A program made the translations under genes and the position numbers. Shown here piece after piece: positions 32,222 through 49,073 of a stretch of DNA of 64,000 bases. The stretch spans positions 1-64,000 of the forward strand of contig DASVAW010000158.1 in assembly GCA_036376135.1 (NCBI GenBank). Direction: 5' to 3'. The notes beneath the pieces are model-generated. The model was given only the letters and a program-made list of their open reading frames with translations, was not told where the DNA came from and did not search any database. Source of the stretch: Candidatus Polarisedimenticolaceae bacterium. Its GTDB lineage: Bacteria > Acidobacteriota > Polarisedimenticolia > Polarisedimenticolales > DASRJG01. Position 1 is the stretch's first letter; each line of letters opens with the position of its first letter.

Positions 32222-32911
32222 TCAGTCCGACCCACGCTCGATGCGCACGCGTTTGAGGAAGCCCTCGCCCTCGGAGCGAGAGACGACCCCCTGGGTCTCT
32301 CGAACGGTCAGGTGCACGAGGCGCCGCTCGTAGGGGTTGAGCTCGTCGAGAACCTCGCTTTTCCCCGTTCGCGACACCGCGAGCGCGGTCTCGCGCGCGA
32401 GCGCGACGAGCTCCTCGTCGCGGCGGTCGCGGAACCCGGCGCACTCCACGCGTACCGAGCCCGCCTCCGGCCATGACCGGCGGCCCATGCGCTGCAGCAG
32501 GAACTCGAGGGCTTCGAGCACCTCCCCGTCGTTGCGCAGCAGCGGCTTGAGGTCGGGGCCGTCGATGCGCAGCGTCCACCCGGAGGCGTGCGCGACGGCG
32601 CTTGCGCTCGCGCGCAGCCCCATCAGCGACAACATCCGGTTGGCGGTGCTCTCGAGGCCGGCGGGGGGCGAGACGCGCGGCGCGGGCGCGGGCGCGGCGA
32701 TCGACGTCGGTTCCGCGGGGGGGACGGACGTCGCGTGTGTTTCCCCCGTCGCGACGCGCACGCGCACCTGGCGCGCGCCGAGGCCGAACACGCCGCGGCG
32801 CCCTTCGTCGACGAGCTCCCAGGCGAGCTCGTCCACCGGGCGACCGAGGGCGGAGCTCGCGGCGCCGAGCGCTTCGTCGAGGTCGTTGCCTTCGAATTCG
32901 CGCGCGTTCAT
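32222..32911 (-). CDS. jag: Jag/KhpB RNA-binding protein (Jag_N, KH, R3H)
   Basis: A 229-residue RNA-binding protein. Jag_N at residues 1-52 (EFEGNDLDEALGAASSAL, WELVDEGRRGVFGLGARQVRVRV in part) is followed by a Pro/Ala linker (about 60-85), a KH domain, and an R3H domain ending VHLTVRETQGVVSRSEGEG. Jag/KhpB binds mRNA and sRNA and is nearly always encoded between yidC and mnmE, as here. Three bases separate it from yidC. Confidence 0.92.
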   Translation of the reverse strand: MNAREFEGNDLDEALGAASSALGRPVDELAWELVDEGRRGVFGLGARQVRVRVATGETHATSVPPAEPTSIAAPAPAPRVSPPAGLESTANRMLSLMGLRASASAVAHASGWTLRIDGPDLKPLLRNDGEVLEALEFLLQRMGRRSWPEAGSVRVECAGFRDRRDEELVALARETALAVSRTGKSEVLDELNPYERRLVHLTVRETQGVVSRSEGEGFLKRVRIERGSD

Positions 32912-32914
32912 CGC

Positions 32915-34654
32915 TCAGCCCTGCGACGGCGCGGCGGCCTGGAGCCTCGCGACGTGACGGTTCACGAGCCACTGCTGCCCGATCCCGAGGAGATTGTTGA
33001 CGAACCAGTACAGAACGAGTCCGCTCGGCAGGTTGAGGAACATGACGGTGAAGACGATCGGCATCAGGAGCAGCATCCGCTGCTGCGCGGGGTCCATTCC
33101 GGAGGCCGGGGTCATCTTCTGCTGGATGAACATCGTCGCGCCCATCAGCAGCGGGGTGATGTAATACGGATCGCGCTGCGTGAGGTCCTGGATCCAGCCG
33201 AAAAACGGTGCGCCGCGCAGCTCGACCGCGACCGTCAGCATGTTGTAGAAGGCGATGAGAATCGGGAACTGGATCAGCATCGGCAGGCACCCCGAGACGC
33301 CGCCGAAGGGATTCACGCCCTCCTTCTTGTAGAGGGCCATCACCTCCTCGTTCATCTTCTGACGCGACTGCGGGTCCTTCGACTTCTTCCACTTCGCCTG
33401 GATCGCCTTCATCTTCGGCTGGACCCGCTGCATCTGCAGGCCGGTCTTCTTCATCTTGACCATCGAGTACTGGTTCAACGGGAAGAAGACGACGCGCAGC
33501 AGGACGGTCGCGAGGATGATCGCCACGCCCCAGTTCGCGACCGTGTTCGAGTGGATCCACGCCAGCGCGAGGAAGAGGTACTTCGCGCAGATGTAGATGA
33601 GCCCGTAGTCGGAGAACCAGACCACGTCCTCGAGCCCGTGGCCGAGCGCGCGCAGGGAGTGGAACTGCTTGGCGCCGACGAACAGCTGCCCCTTGCCGTC
33701 GGGGAAACCCACCGCAGCGACCAGTTGCGGCACGGCCTTCGGCGCTTCGGTGGTCCCGGCCTCGGCGGCGGGTGCGACGTCGGCGCGCCGGATCACGACG
33801 TCCCCCGGCACCGATGGAAGGAACAGCGCCGCGAAGTACTGCTCTTCCAGCCCGGCCCAGGTCGTCCCCGCGGCGGCGGGCAGCGCGAGGGTCTCGTCGA
33901 CCTTGTCGCGGCGCAGTCGCTTGGGCAACGCTCCGGGAACGCGATAAACCGCCTGACCGGTGTAGTGGATGTACCCCCCGGTCACGGCGTCGTCGGCCTC
34001 GAGGCCCGGCCCCCACGCCAGGCGCACGGGGACCCTGCGCCCCCGATCGACGACGTCGACCTGCAGGTCGACGAGCGGGCTGTCGGGCCGGAACTCGAGC
34101 ACCTTCGTCGCCGAGAGGCCGCTCGCATCGGACCAGGAGAACGCGACGCGATCGACGTCGCCGGCCCTCGAGCGCTCCACCTTGAAGAGCGCCTTGTTGA
34201 GCGTTTCGCTCAGGGCGGCATCGTCGACGTCGAACGCGAGGGGAAGCCGACCCGACGCGCGTGCCGCCGCCGGGACGAGATTCACGGTCGCGCCGTCGTT
34301 CGCCCCGTTGCCCTTCACCTTCCACGCGAGGACCCGGCCCCCCTCGTTGGTGAGCGCGACGTCGAAGAGCGCGGTGTTGATCTCGATCCGTTCCTCCCCC
34401 GTCGCCGCGACGGGCGAAGCCGCCGCCGGTTCCGTCGCCGGCGACGACGCGGCGGGGGGCACGGTGGGGGCGTCGGCCGGGCTGTTCGGGGCGGGCGCGG
34501 GCGCCGCCGCGACCGGCTCGGCCGAGGGGGTCGGTGCCGGCGCCTTCGTCGGGAAGAGGAAGCCCCATCCCACGAGGATCAGGACGGAGAGTCCGAGGGC
34601 GACGATGAAGCGCCGCTCGAGTCCGGGCTCGTCGGGGCGAAGGGGATCGGTCAT
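32915..34654 (-). CDS. yidC: Membrane protein insertase YidC
   Basis: A 579-residue insertase. Residues about 14-34 are the N-terminal membrane helix. A Pro/Ala-rich linker (about 36-85) leads to a large periplasmic beta-sandwich of the Gram-negative type. The conserved insertase core follows, with five helices, the cytoplasmic hairpin [19 protein letters not shown] and the polar helix NQYSMVK. The presence of a full periplasmic domain indicates a diderm cell. ATG start overlaps the yidD stop (34651-34654). Confidence 0.96.
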   Translation of the reverse strand: MTDPLRPDEPGLERRFIVALGLSVLILVGWGFLFPTKAPAPTPSAEPVAAAPAPAPNSPADAPTVPPAASSPATEPAAASPVAATGEERIEINTALFDVALTNEGGRVLAWKVKGNGANDGATVNLVPAAARASGRLPLAFDVDDAALSETLNKALFKVERSRAGDVDRVAFSWSDASGLSATKVLEFRPDSPLVDLQVDVVDRGRRVPVRLAWGPGLEADDAVTGGYIHYTGQAVYRVPGALPKRLRRDKVDETLALPAAAGTTWAGLEEQYFAALFLPSVPGDVVIRRADVAPAAEAGTTEAPKAVPQLVAAVGFPDGKGQLFVGAKQFHSLRALGHGLEDVVWFSDYGLIYICAKYLFLALAWIHSNTVANWGVAIILATVLLRVVFFPLNQYSMVKMKKTGLQMQRVQPKMKAIQAKWKKSKDPQSRQKMNEEVMALYKKEGVNPFGGVSGCLPMLIQFPILIAFYNMLTVAVELRGAPFFGWIQDLTQRDPYYITPLLMGATMFIQQKMTPASGMDPAQQRMLLLMPIVFTVMFLNLPSGLVLYWFVNNLLGIGQQWLVNRHVARLQAAAPSQG

Positions 34655-34914
34655 CTCAGGCTCCGCTCGACGCGACCCTTTCGGGTGCGCGAGACGACTT
34701 CGGGGACGGGATCGAACCCGCCCTCGTTCCAGGGGTGGCAACGGGACAGCCGTCGCGCGGCCATCCATCCGCCGCGCACCACGCCGTGCCGATCGATGGC
34801 TTCGGCGGCGTACACGGAACAACTCGGATGGAAGCGACAGGCCGGGGGCAACAGCGGGGACACGAACCTCTTGTAGCCACGCAGCAGCCCGACGAGCACG
34901 ACGCGCGGCTTCAC
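34651..34914 (-). CDS. yidD: Membrane protein insertion efficiency factor YidD
   Basis: An 87-residue protein with the YidD signature [15 protein letters not shown] and the downstream [15 protein letters not shown]. It assists YidC-dependent insertion from the inner face of the membrane. GTG start at 34912-34914 overlaps the rnpA stop. Confidence 0.94.
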   Translation of the reverse strand: MKPRVVLVGLLRGYKRFVSPLLPPACRFHPSCSVYAAEAIDRHGVVRGGWMAARRLSRCHPWNEGGFDPVPEVVSRTRKGRVERSLR

Positions 34915-35354
34915 GACTTGAACCGGAGGGCGACGGCGCGAACCTGGTCGCAGAACTCCGCGTCCAGTCGGGCGAACGGCGTCGACCCCGCCCCCTGACG
35001 GACGTTCACGACGAGATCGAGTCCGGCCGGCAACGTGCCGCGGCGCAGCCGGAAGATCTCGCGGAGTCTTCGTTTCATGAGGTTGCGAGCCACGGCGCCG
35101 CCGAACTTCCTGCTCACCGTCAGCCCCAGACGGGACCAGGCGAGCTCGTTGGGCGAGGCGAAGACCACGATCGACGGGCCCGCGGCGCGCTGGCCGCGGT
35201 CGTACACGCGCAGGAACTCCCGCCGGGCAAGCAGGCGAACGGTCGACGGAAACGACCGATCCGCCGGCGGAGCGTCAGGCGGCGAGGCGCTTGCGGCCCT
35301 TCTGGCGGCGCCGGGAGAGGACACCGCGGCCTCCCTTGGTGGCCATGCGGGCAC
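34911..35354 (-). CDS. rnpA: Ribonuclease P protein component, start inside rpmH
   Basis: A protein subunit of RNase P, which supports the catalytic RNA in 5' tRNA processing. The conserved core begins [16 protein letters not shown] and contains the RNR-like helix [19 protein letters not shown]. The frame is open through the end of rpmH, and no ATG, GTG or TTG exists between the rpmH stop (35275-35277) and the core. Translation must therefore start upstream, at GTG 35354 (147 aa) or GTG 35324 (137 aa), both inside rpmH in another frame. The extra N-terminus is Ala/Pro/Ser-rich. A similar overlap is known in Thermus. The exact start is unresolved. Confidence 0.85.
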   Translation of the reverse strand: MPAWPPREAAVSSPGAARRAASASPPDAPPADRSFPSTVRLLARREFLRVYDRGQRAAGPSIVVFASPNELAWSRLGLTVSRKFGGAVARNLMKRRLREIFRLRRGTLPAGLDLVVNVRQGAGSTPFARLDAEFCDQVRAVALRFKS

Positions 35355-35409
35355 GGAAACCGTGCGTCTTCTTTCGCCGGCGGTTGTTGGGCTGAAACGT
35401 GCGCTTCAT
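35275..35409 (-). CDS. rpmH: Ribosomal protein bL34
   Basis: A 44-residue protein, [20 protein letters not shown] and onward, ending KGRKRLAA: full-length bL34. ATG at 35407-35409 has GAGGGA about seven bases upstream. It is the first gene of the long leftward operon, divergent from dnaA. Confidence 0.97.
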   Translation of the reverse strand: MKRTFQPNNRRRKKTHGFRARMATKGGRGVLSRRRQKGRKRLAA

Positions 35410-35834
35410 GACGTCGATCCCTCGAAGCTCGCTCGCAAAAGCGGGCATGGTAGGGAACACCCCCGGGGGTGTCAAGCGGCCGATCGCCCCCTCCTTCCCG
35501 CCCCTTTCGCCGCCGTTTCCGTTGCCCGCGTCTTCGACCCTGTGGTACGGTCCGGCCGCGATCCAACCGCCAATTCGAGAGCACGCTCACCCTGAGGGGT
35601 GTTGTCGGCCGGGCCTACCCTCGGCGGGTCTCGGGAAGGTGGGGGGAGCACGGGTCAAATGTCTGAAAATGTTAGACTTAGGGGGCAGCCGGCGCTCAGT
35701 TTACATAATGTTCATGCGCCTTCTGTGAGCACTGTCCGGAACCCCCTGGAGCCATGGCACTTAGACCTGCACCGCGATTTCCACACGTGTGGAAAACCTG
35801 TGCAGAGATAGGTGCCCAAGGGGGGAGCGTGGCC
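35410..35834. promoter_or_regulatory. rpmH-dnaA divergent intergenic region (promoters, possible origin half)
   Basis: A 425-base gap with no convincing gene. It contains two A/T-rich patches, 35656-35680 and 35698-35714 (with TTTACATAATG), in otherwise GC-rich DNA, suited to a dnaA promoter or unwinding element. An 18-base palindrome of two facing DnaA-box-like halves lies near its right end. Promoters for both the rpmH and the dnaA operons must lie here. All genes switch strand across it. Confidence 0.6.
35777..35796. promoter_or_regulatory. Facing pair of DnaA-box-like sites
   Basis: TTTCCACAC (35778-35786) meets its complement GTGTGGAAA (35787-35795) to form an 18-base perfect palindrome. 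On the minus strand 35788-35796 reads TTTTCCACA, a good match to the DnaA box TTWTNCACA. Its place just before dnaA fits autoregulation, and suggests that dnaA starts downstream of it. Confidence 0.7.
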
Positions 35835-37169
35835 GTGGAGACCTTGAACGGCAACACCTGGGAACGGGTCCTCGCGAAGTTGCACGGGAAGGTGAACCCC
35901 CACTCCTACACGACCTGGTTCAAGCCGACCTCGCTGCTGAGCGAGGACGGCGAGCACCTCCGCGTCCGGGTGCCGAACGCCTGGTTCGCGGAGTGGCTCC
36001 GCACGAACTACCTGGCGCTGATCCACGACACGCTGCGCGAGATGCAGCGTTCCGGCGTCGCGGTGCAGTTCGTCGTTCCGGAAAGGGAACCTTCGGCGGC
36101 CCCCTCCGCGCCGCAACCCGCCGCGATGACCGCCCCGGCCGTCGAGCACGCGACTCCCGCGTTCAATCCGCGCTACACGTTCGAGAAGTTCGTCGTGTCG
36201 TCGTGTAATCAGTTCGCGCACGCGGCGGCGATGGCGGTGTCCGAGCAGCCGACGCGCACGTACAACCCGCTCTACGTCTACGGCGGCGTCGGCCTCGGCA
36301 AGACGCACCTGATGCAGGCGATCGGAAACCACCTCGCGACCAAGCGCCGCAACGTGCGCATGCGGTACATCTCGACCGAACATTTCATGAACGAGCTGAT
36401 CAACGCGATCCGCTTCGAGAAGACGCTCGAGTTCAAGGAACGCTACCGTTCCGTCGACCTGCTGCTCATCGACGACATCCAGTTCCTCGCGGGAAAGGAA
36501 CGCACGCAGGAGGAGTTCTTCCACACCTTCAACGCGCTCTACGACGCCCAGAAGCAGATCGTGATCACGAGCGACTGCCCGCCTCGGGAGATCCCCACGC
36601 TCGAGGACCGACTTCGGTCCCGGTTCGAGTGGGGGCTCATCGCGGACATCCAGCCGCCGGATCTGGAGACGAAGGTGGCGATCCTCCGCAAGAAGGCGGA
36701 GGCGGAGGGGTCGCGGCTGCCGGACGACGTCGCCCTCTACATCGCCTCGAGCACGAAGTCGAACATCCGCGAGCTCGAAGGATCGCTCATCCGCGTCGTC
36801 GCGTACGCGTCGATGTCGGGTCGGGAGATCTCGCTCGACCTCGCCAAGGACACGTTGAAGGACGTGCGTCCGACGGAGGCTCCGGGCGTCACGGTCGAAG
36901 CCATCCAGAAGACCATCGCCAATCACTTCAACATCCGGGTGTCCGAGCTCCGGTCGAAGAACAACAGCCAGACGATCGCCTTCCCGCGCCAGATCGCGAT
37001 GTACCTCTGCAAGCAGATGACGCCGTGCTCGCTCCCGGAGATCGGCCGGCGCTTCGGGGGCAAGCATCACTCGACGGTGATCCACGCGATCCAGAAGATC
37101 GAGGGCAAGCGGGCGAAGGAGAAGGAATTCGACAGGTTGATCGAACACTTCTCCACGGCCCTGCGGTAG
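35835..37169 (+). CDS. dnaA: Chromosomal replication initiator DnaA
   Basis: A 444-residue AAA+ initiator. Domain I begins near TWERVLAKLHGKVNPHSYTTWF. A short linker follows. The AAA+ domain has YGGVGLGKTHLMQAIGNH and LLLIDDIQFLAGKERTQEEF. Domain IV ends in GRRFGGKHHSTVIHAI, the DNA-binding signature. Start: GTG at 35835 has GGAG seven bases upstream. An upstream ATG (35754) and a GTG (35829) are in frame, but the first would translate through the DnaA-box palindrome and the second sits too close to the ribosome site. The start is therefore a judgement. Leads dnaA-dnaN-recF-gyrB-gyrA. Confidence 0.93.
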   Translation: METLNGNTWERVLAKLHGKVNPHSYTTWFKPTSLLSEDGEHLRVRVPNAWFAEWLRTNYLALIHDTLREMQRSGVAVQFVVPEREPSAAPSAPQPAAMTAPAVEHATPAFNPRYTFEKFVVSSCNQFAHAAAMAVSEQPTRTYNPLYVYGGVGLGKTHLMQAIGNHLATKRRNVRMRYISTEHFMNELINAIRFEKTLEFKERYRSVDLLLIDDIQFLAGKERTQEEFFHTFNALYDAQKQIVITSDCPPREIPTLEDRLRSRFEWGLIADIQPPDLETKVAILRKKAEAEGSRLPDDVALYIASSTKSNIRELEGSLIRVVAYASMSGREISLDLAKDTLKDVRPTEAPGVTVEAIQKTIANHFNIRVSELRSKNNSQTIAFPRQIAMYLCKQMTPCSLPEIGRRFGGKHHSTVIHAIQKIEGKRAKEKEFDRLIEHFSTALR

Positions 37170-37418
37170 TTGCACGGTTTTCCGCAGGCGTCCACAGCGG
37201 TGGGCCTGTGGACGGGACGCGGCCACCCGGTTCATCATGGCCGGGCACAGGAGCCTGAAGGAGGAGCAGGGCGGTTTCCACACCGCCGCGTACGGTTGAA
37301 GCGAAGGCAAACACTGGGGTTGCGCCGCGATCCACAATTCGGCGTCCCCTAGTGCTGGAACTACGATTTCTCTTTCTCGAAGAAATCGTTCGAGTAGGAA
37401 ACCAAGGCGAGGAAACCC
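37170..37418. other. dnaA-dnaN intergenic region, candidate oriC with DnaA-box-like sites
   Basis: The 249 bases hold several DnaA-box-like 9-mers: TTTTCCGCA (37178-37186), GCGTCCACA (37188-37196), TGTGGACGG on the opposite strand sense (37207-37215), GTTTCCACA (37274-37282) and CGATCCACA (37328-37336). Most differ from TTWTNCACA at one or two positions. Near dnaN is an inverted repeat, ACGATTTCT (37363-37371) and AGAAATCGT (37381-37389), with a 9-base loop in a lower-GC stretch. Together these suggest oriC, or part of a split origin with the region before dnaA. Confidence 0.6.
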
Positions 37419-38570
37419 ATGGAGTTCGTGATTCGTCGGGAAGATCTGGTTCGCGAGCTGCAGACCGTGACCGGGGTCGTGGAGAAGCGTGCGACGCTCC
37501 CCATCCTCGCGAACCTCCTGCTCGAGGCAGGCCCCAACGGGCTCGAGGTCGGAGCGAGCGATCTCGAGGTCACCGTGCGCGGGACCACCAAGGCCACGGT
37601 GCGCAAGCCCGGGAGCGTGACCCTGCCCGCGGCCAAGCTCTACGAGATCGCGCGCTCGCTGCCGGACTCGGAAGTCCAGTTCAAGCTCGGCGACCGCAGC
37701 CAGATGGCCATCGTCTGCGACAGGACCCGCTACAAGATCGCCGGGCAGTCGCGAGACGAGTTCCCGAAGTTCCCGGACGTGGACGTGACCAAGGGCGTGC
37801 GCCTCCCCGCCGCGGCCCTTCGCGAGATGATCGACCGCGTGAGCTTCGCGATCACGACCGAGGATCCCCGCTACTCGCTGCGCGGGGCGTTGCTCCTGCT
37901 CCACGAAGGCAACCTGACCCTGGTCGCGACCGACGGTTACCGTCTCGCCTACGTCCGTCGCACGATCGAGACCCCGAAGGGCGCGGGGGAGACGCGCCTG
38001 GTCGTTCCGAGGAAGGCCCTGGCCGAGGTATCCAAGCTGGCGGCGGAGCTTCCGGAGGGGGAGTTCGTCACGCTCGGTCGCAGCGGCGAGCACATCTTCT
38101 TCGCCGTGGGCGGCCACGTCCTCACGACCACCGTTCCCGAGGGCGCCTTCCCGAAGTACGAGGAAGTGATGCCCAAGCAGTGCGCGACCAGCGTGAGCCT
38201 GTCCACGGCCGAGCTGACGGACGCCGTGCGGCGCGTCTCGTTGCTCGCGAGCGACCGGTTCGGCAAGGCGGTCCGCTTCGCCCTCTCCCAGGGGCGACTC
38301 GAGCTGTCGAGCGAGACCGAACTCGGGGAAGCCCACGAGGAGCTCCCGGTCGACTACGCCGGCGACGAGAAGACCATCGGGTTCAACGCGAGGTACCTGC
38401 TCGACTTCCTCTCCGTCGTCTCGACGGATCGCGTGCGCATGGAGCTCGATCCGAAGCGACCCGGGGAGGACGACTCGAAGCGCAAGGCGGGGGACAAGCC
38501 CGGGCAGTTCCAGCCCGAGCCCCCGGGCGAGCTCGAGTACCGCTACATCGTGATGCCTCGGGATCTGTGA
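37419..38570 (+). CDS. dnaN: DNA polymerase III beta sliding clamp
   Basis: A 383-residue clamp of three repeated domains that encircles DNA and tethers the polymerase. It begins MEFVIRREDLVRELQTVTGV and contains LPILANLLLEA and FPKYEEVMP, all typical. Near the C-terminus a charged insert (about residues 345-372, LDPKRPGEDDSKRKAGDKPG and onward) precedes the last strand YRYIVMPRDL. Most clamps end MPMRL-like without such an insert. ATG follows AGGCGAGGAAA. Confidence 0.96.
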   Translation: MEFVIRREDLVRELQTVTGVVEKRATLPILANLLLEAGPNGLEVGASDLEVTVRGTTKATVRKPGSVTLPAAKLYEIARSLPDSEVQFKLGDRSQMAIVCDRTRYKIAGQSRDEFPKFPDVDVTKGVRLPAAALREMIDRVSFAITTEDPRYSLRGALLLLHEGNLTLVATDGYRLAYVRRTIETPKGAGETRLVVPRKALAEVSKLAAELPEGEFVTLGRSGEHIFFAVGGHVLTTTVPEGAFPKYEEVMPKQCATSVSLSTAELTDAVRRVSLLASDRFGKAVRFALSQGRLELSSETELGEAHEELPVDYAGDEKTIGFNARYLLDFLSVVSTDRVRMELDPKRPGEDDSKRKAGDKPGQFQPEPPGELEYRYIVMPRDL

Positions 38571-38582
38571 TCGTCCCCGCCT

Positions 38583-39695
38583 TTGTGGCTGCGTCGACTC
38601 ACGGCGGATCGCCTTCGTAACCTCAAGGCCATATCCGTCGATCTCGCCTCGGGGCTCACCGTCGTCACGGGGCGCAACGGCATGGGCAAGACGAGCCTGC
38701 TCGAGGCGGTCTATCTGCTCGGCACGGGGCATTCGTTCCGCACGCGGCGCCTGGAAGAGCTCATCGCCCGGGACGGGGGCCCGTTGCGCGTGGGGGGGGA
38801 GATCTCCCGCCGCACCGGCGAGGAGCGGCTCGCCGTCGTGCTCGAGCGGAACGAACGCCGGCTGCTCGCCGGCGGCGGCGAATGCGACCTCGAGCGTTTC
38901 CTGGGAAGGCTCGACCTCGTCGCGCTCCCCGGGGACGCGCCGCGCGTGCTGCGTGAAGGTCCCGACGGTCGCCGTCGTTTCCTCGACAGCGGGCTCGTCG
39001 GCGTGCAGCCCGGGTTCCTACGGGCGCTGGGGGAATACCGGCGCACCCTTGCCGAGCGCAACGCCCTGCTCAAGGCCCGCGGGCGCGACGACGCCTCCCG
39101 GCGGCGGGAGCTGGCGGCCTGGGACGAGAGGCTGGCCGGCAGCGCCGCGCGACTCCACCGGGAGCGCCGCGCCTACGCGACCGCGCTGGCGGCGAGGCTC
39201 GGCGAGGTCGAGCGGGCGCTGTTCCCGGACGGCGAGACCTTCACGCTGCGTTACCTTCCGTCGCCGGAGGCCGTCGTCGAGGAAGATCCGATCCGCTTTC
39301 CGGAGCTCTACCTCGAGCGACTCGATCGCGATCGGGGGCGCGACCTCGCGCTGGGCTTCACCGGCTCGGGGCCGCATCGCGACGACTTCGCCCTCGAGCT
39401 CGACGGGAGCGACCTCCGCCGGTTCGGATCCGGTGGGCAGGTTCGCGCCGCCATGGTAGCCTTGAGCGTCGCCAAGCTCGGTTTCCTGAAGGAATTGCGG
39501 GGCGAGTCTCCGCTGTTCCTGATGGACGATTTCGATTCGGATCTCGACGAGCCGCGCGGCGCCGCCCTGGCCGAGTACCTGCACGGCGGGAGCTTCCAGG
39601 CGGTGCTCGTCACGGCCAAGGAAGGGTTGGCGGGCAACCTGGTGGTGCCGTCGCTCAGGATCCGGATGGAGAACGGCGAGGCCTCGAAGAACTGA
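38583..39695 (+). CDS. recF: DNA replication/repair protein RecF
   Basis: A 370-residue SMC-like ATPase that helps load RecA at gaps. Walker A is VVTGRNGMGKTSLLEAVYLL. The signature region reads FGSGGQVRAAMVALSVAKLG in place of the usual SQGQQRT-type motif. Walker B is PLFLMDDFDSDLDEPRG. Start codon is TTG 12 bases after dnaN; no better start is available, and no clear ribosome site is seen. Position after dnaN is the standard one. Confidence 0.9.
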   Translation: MWLRRLTADRLRNLKAISVDLASGLTVVTGRNGMGKTSLLEAVYLLGTGHSFRTRRLEELIARDGGPLRVGGEISRRTGEERLAVVLERNERRLLAGGGECDLERFLGRLDLVALPGDAPRVLREGPDGRRRFLDSGLVGVQPGFLRALGEYRRTLAERNALLKARGRDDASRRRELAAWDERLAGSAARLHRERRAYATALAARLGEVERALFPDGETFTLRYLPSPEAVVEEDPIRFPELYLERLDRDRGRDLALGFTGSGPHRDDFALELDGSDLRRFGSGGQVRAAMVALSVAKLGFLKELRGESPLFLMDDFDSDLDEPRGAALAEYLHGGSFQAVLVTAKEGLAGNLVVPSLRIRMENGEASKN

Positions 39696-44710
<5,015 letters not shown>

Positions 44711-44714
<4 letters not shown>

Positions 44715-45355
44715 AGTTCTTCATCGATACCGCGAACATCGACGAGATCCGCGAAGCCGCGTCGCTGGGGATCGTCGACGGCGTGACCACCAACCCGAGT
44801 CTCGTCGCGAAGGAGGGGCGCTCGTTCCACGACGTCGTGCGCGAGATCGCCTCGATCGTCGACGGCCCGATCTCCGCCGAGGTCACCGCCCTCGACGCGC
44901 CGAGCATGCTCGCGCAGGGAAAGGAGCTCGCCAAGATCCACGACAACGTCGTGATCAAGGTGCCGCTCACGAAGGAAGGCCTGAAAGCCTGCAAGGCGTT
45001 CCGCTCGCAGGGAATCCGGGTCAACGTGACGCTCTGCTTCTCGCCGACGCAGGCCCTGCTCGCGGCGAAGTGCGACGCCAGCTACATCAGCCCGTTCGTC
45101 GGGAGGCTCGACGACATCTCGCACGACGGGATGGAGCTCATCGCCCAGATCCGCCAGATCTACGACAACTACGGCTTCACGACCGAGATCCTCTCGGCGT
45201 CGATCCGGCACCCGATCCACGTGGTGCAATCGGCGCTCGCGGGGGCGGACGTGGGCACCATGCCCTTCAAGGTCATGATGCAGCTCTACGAGCACCCGCT
45301 CACGGACCTCGGCCTCAAGAAGTTCCTGGCCGACTGGGAGAAGCTCAAGAAGTAA
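44711..45355 (+). CDS. Transaldolase / fructose-6-phosphate aldolase family protein
   Basis: A 214-residue TIM-barrel class I aldolase. [34 protein letters not shown] and the Schiff-base lysine in [14 protein letters not shown] are present; [20 protein letters not shown] and SPFVGRLDD follow. This is the short TalC/Fsa group, which either transfers a dihydroxyacetone unit (pentose phosphate pathway) or cleaves fructose 6-phosphate; the two cannot be told apart safely here. Start overlaps gyrA, an odd partner. A long palindrome begins at its stop codon. Confidence 0.92.
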
Positions 45356-45415
45356 ACAGGGACAGGCAGCGTCTTCTGCGCGCTTGCGCGCGGAAAACGG
45401 TGCCTGTCCCTGTTT
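45354..45415. repeat. 62-base near-perfect palindrome at the aldolase stop
   Basis: Perfect 15-base arms AAACAGGGACAGGCA (45354-45368) and TGCCTGTCCCTGTTT (45401-45415) enclose a second, nearly complementary part (CGTCTTC with GAAAACG, and TGCGCGC-TT-GCGCGCG). The whole folds as one long hairpin with only a few mismatches. The first two bases of the left arm belong to the TAA stop. It could be a terminator or a copy of a dispersed REP/MITE-like element; only a genome-wide count would tell. Confidence 0.88.
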
Positions 45416-45433
45416 GTCGTTCGAGGGGGACCC

Positions 45434-48491
<3,058 letters not shown>

Positions 48492-48495
<4 letters not shown>

Positions 48496-48986
48496 ACCTC
48501 ACCGCGCGCAAGGGCGAGGCGGTCCACGAGGTCCGCATCGAGCGGCAGGCGGGGCAGTTCCTCGTGGTGGTGGACGGCGTGGAGCACCTGGTCGACGCGC
48601 AGAAGCTCGACGCGGACTTCTACTCCATCCTCATCGGCGCAAAGTCGTACGAGGTCTCGATCGAAGCGGCCGGCACGAAGTACTTCGTCCGCCACGGCTC
48701 CGCCGAACAGGTCGTCCACCTCACCGATCCCGCGCGTGAGGGGCGCGACGAGCTGCACCGCGCCGGCGAAGGCCCCGAGGTCGTCACCGCGACGATGCCG
48801 GGGAAGGTCGTGCGGGTGATGGTCTCGGAAGGGGACACGATCGAGCCCGGCCACGGCCTCGTCGTGCTCGAGGCGATGAAGATGGAGAACGAGATCACCG
48901 CCCCACGCGGCGGGAAGGTCGCCCGCGTGGCGGTCAAGCCCGGGCAGACCGTAGAGAGCGGCGCGGAGCTCGTGGTCGTCGAGTAG
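48492..48986 (+). CDS. accB: Biotin carboxyl carrier protein
   Basis: A 164-residue carrier. The C-terminal biotinyl domain has [15 protein letters not shown], with the biotinylated lysine, and ends GAELVVVE. The first 90 residues are strand-rich, like the BT domain that joins carrier and carboxylase in PCC-type enzymes. ATG overlaps the accC stop (48492-48495). With the two upstream genes it makes a complete carboxylase. Confidence 0.92.
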
Positions 48987-48993
48987 CGGGGGT

Positions 48994-49018
48994 CGAAAAG
49001 GGGCCTGGCCCCTTTTCG
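48994..49018. terminator. Perfect 12-base inverted repeat after accB, likely terminator
   Basis: CGAAAAGGGGCC (48994-49005), one central T, then GGCCCCTTTTCG (49007-49018). It lies 8 bases after the accB stop, with the U-rich CCTTTTCG on the transcript side. It separates the carboxylase unit from the repair genes. Confidence 0.7.
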
Positions 49019-49073
49019 TTCGACGTCCGAAAACGGCGTGCGACGACGGGGACCCGCGCGTACGCTTCCGGGC

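Noticed and set aside
35399-35728. Small plus-strand open frame between rpmH and dnaA
   Set aside because: No ribosome site or recognisable domain; it begins inside rpmH and covers the promoter region.
35754-35834. Upstream ATG extension of DnaA
   Set aside because: It reads through the DnaA-box palindrome, and GTG 35835 has a better-placed ribosome site. Some doubt remains.
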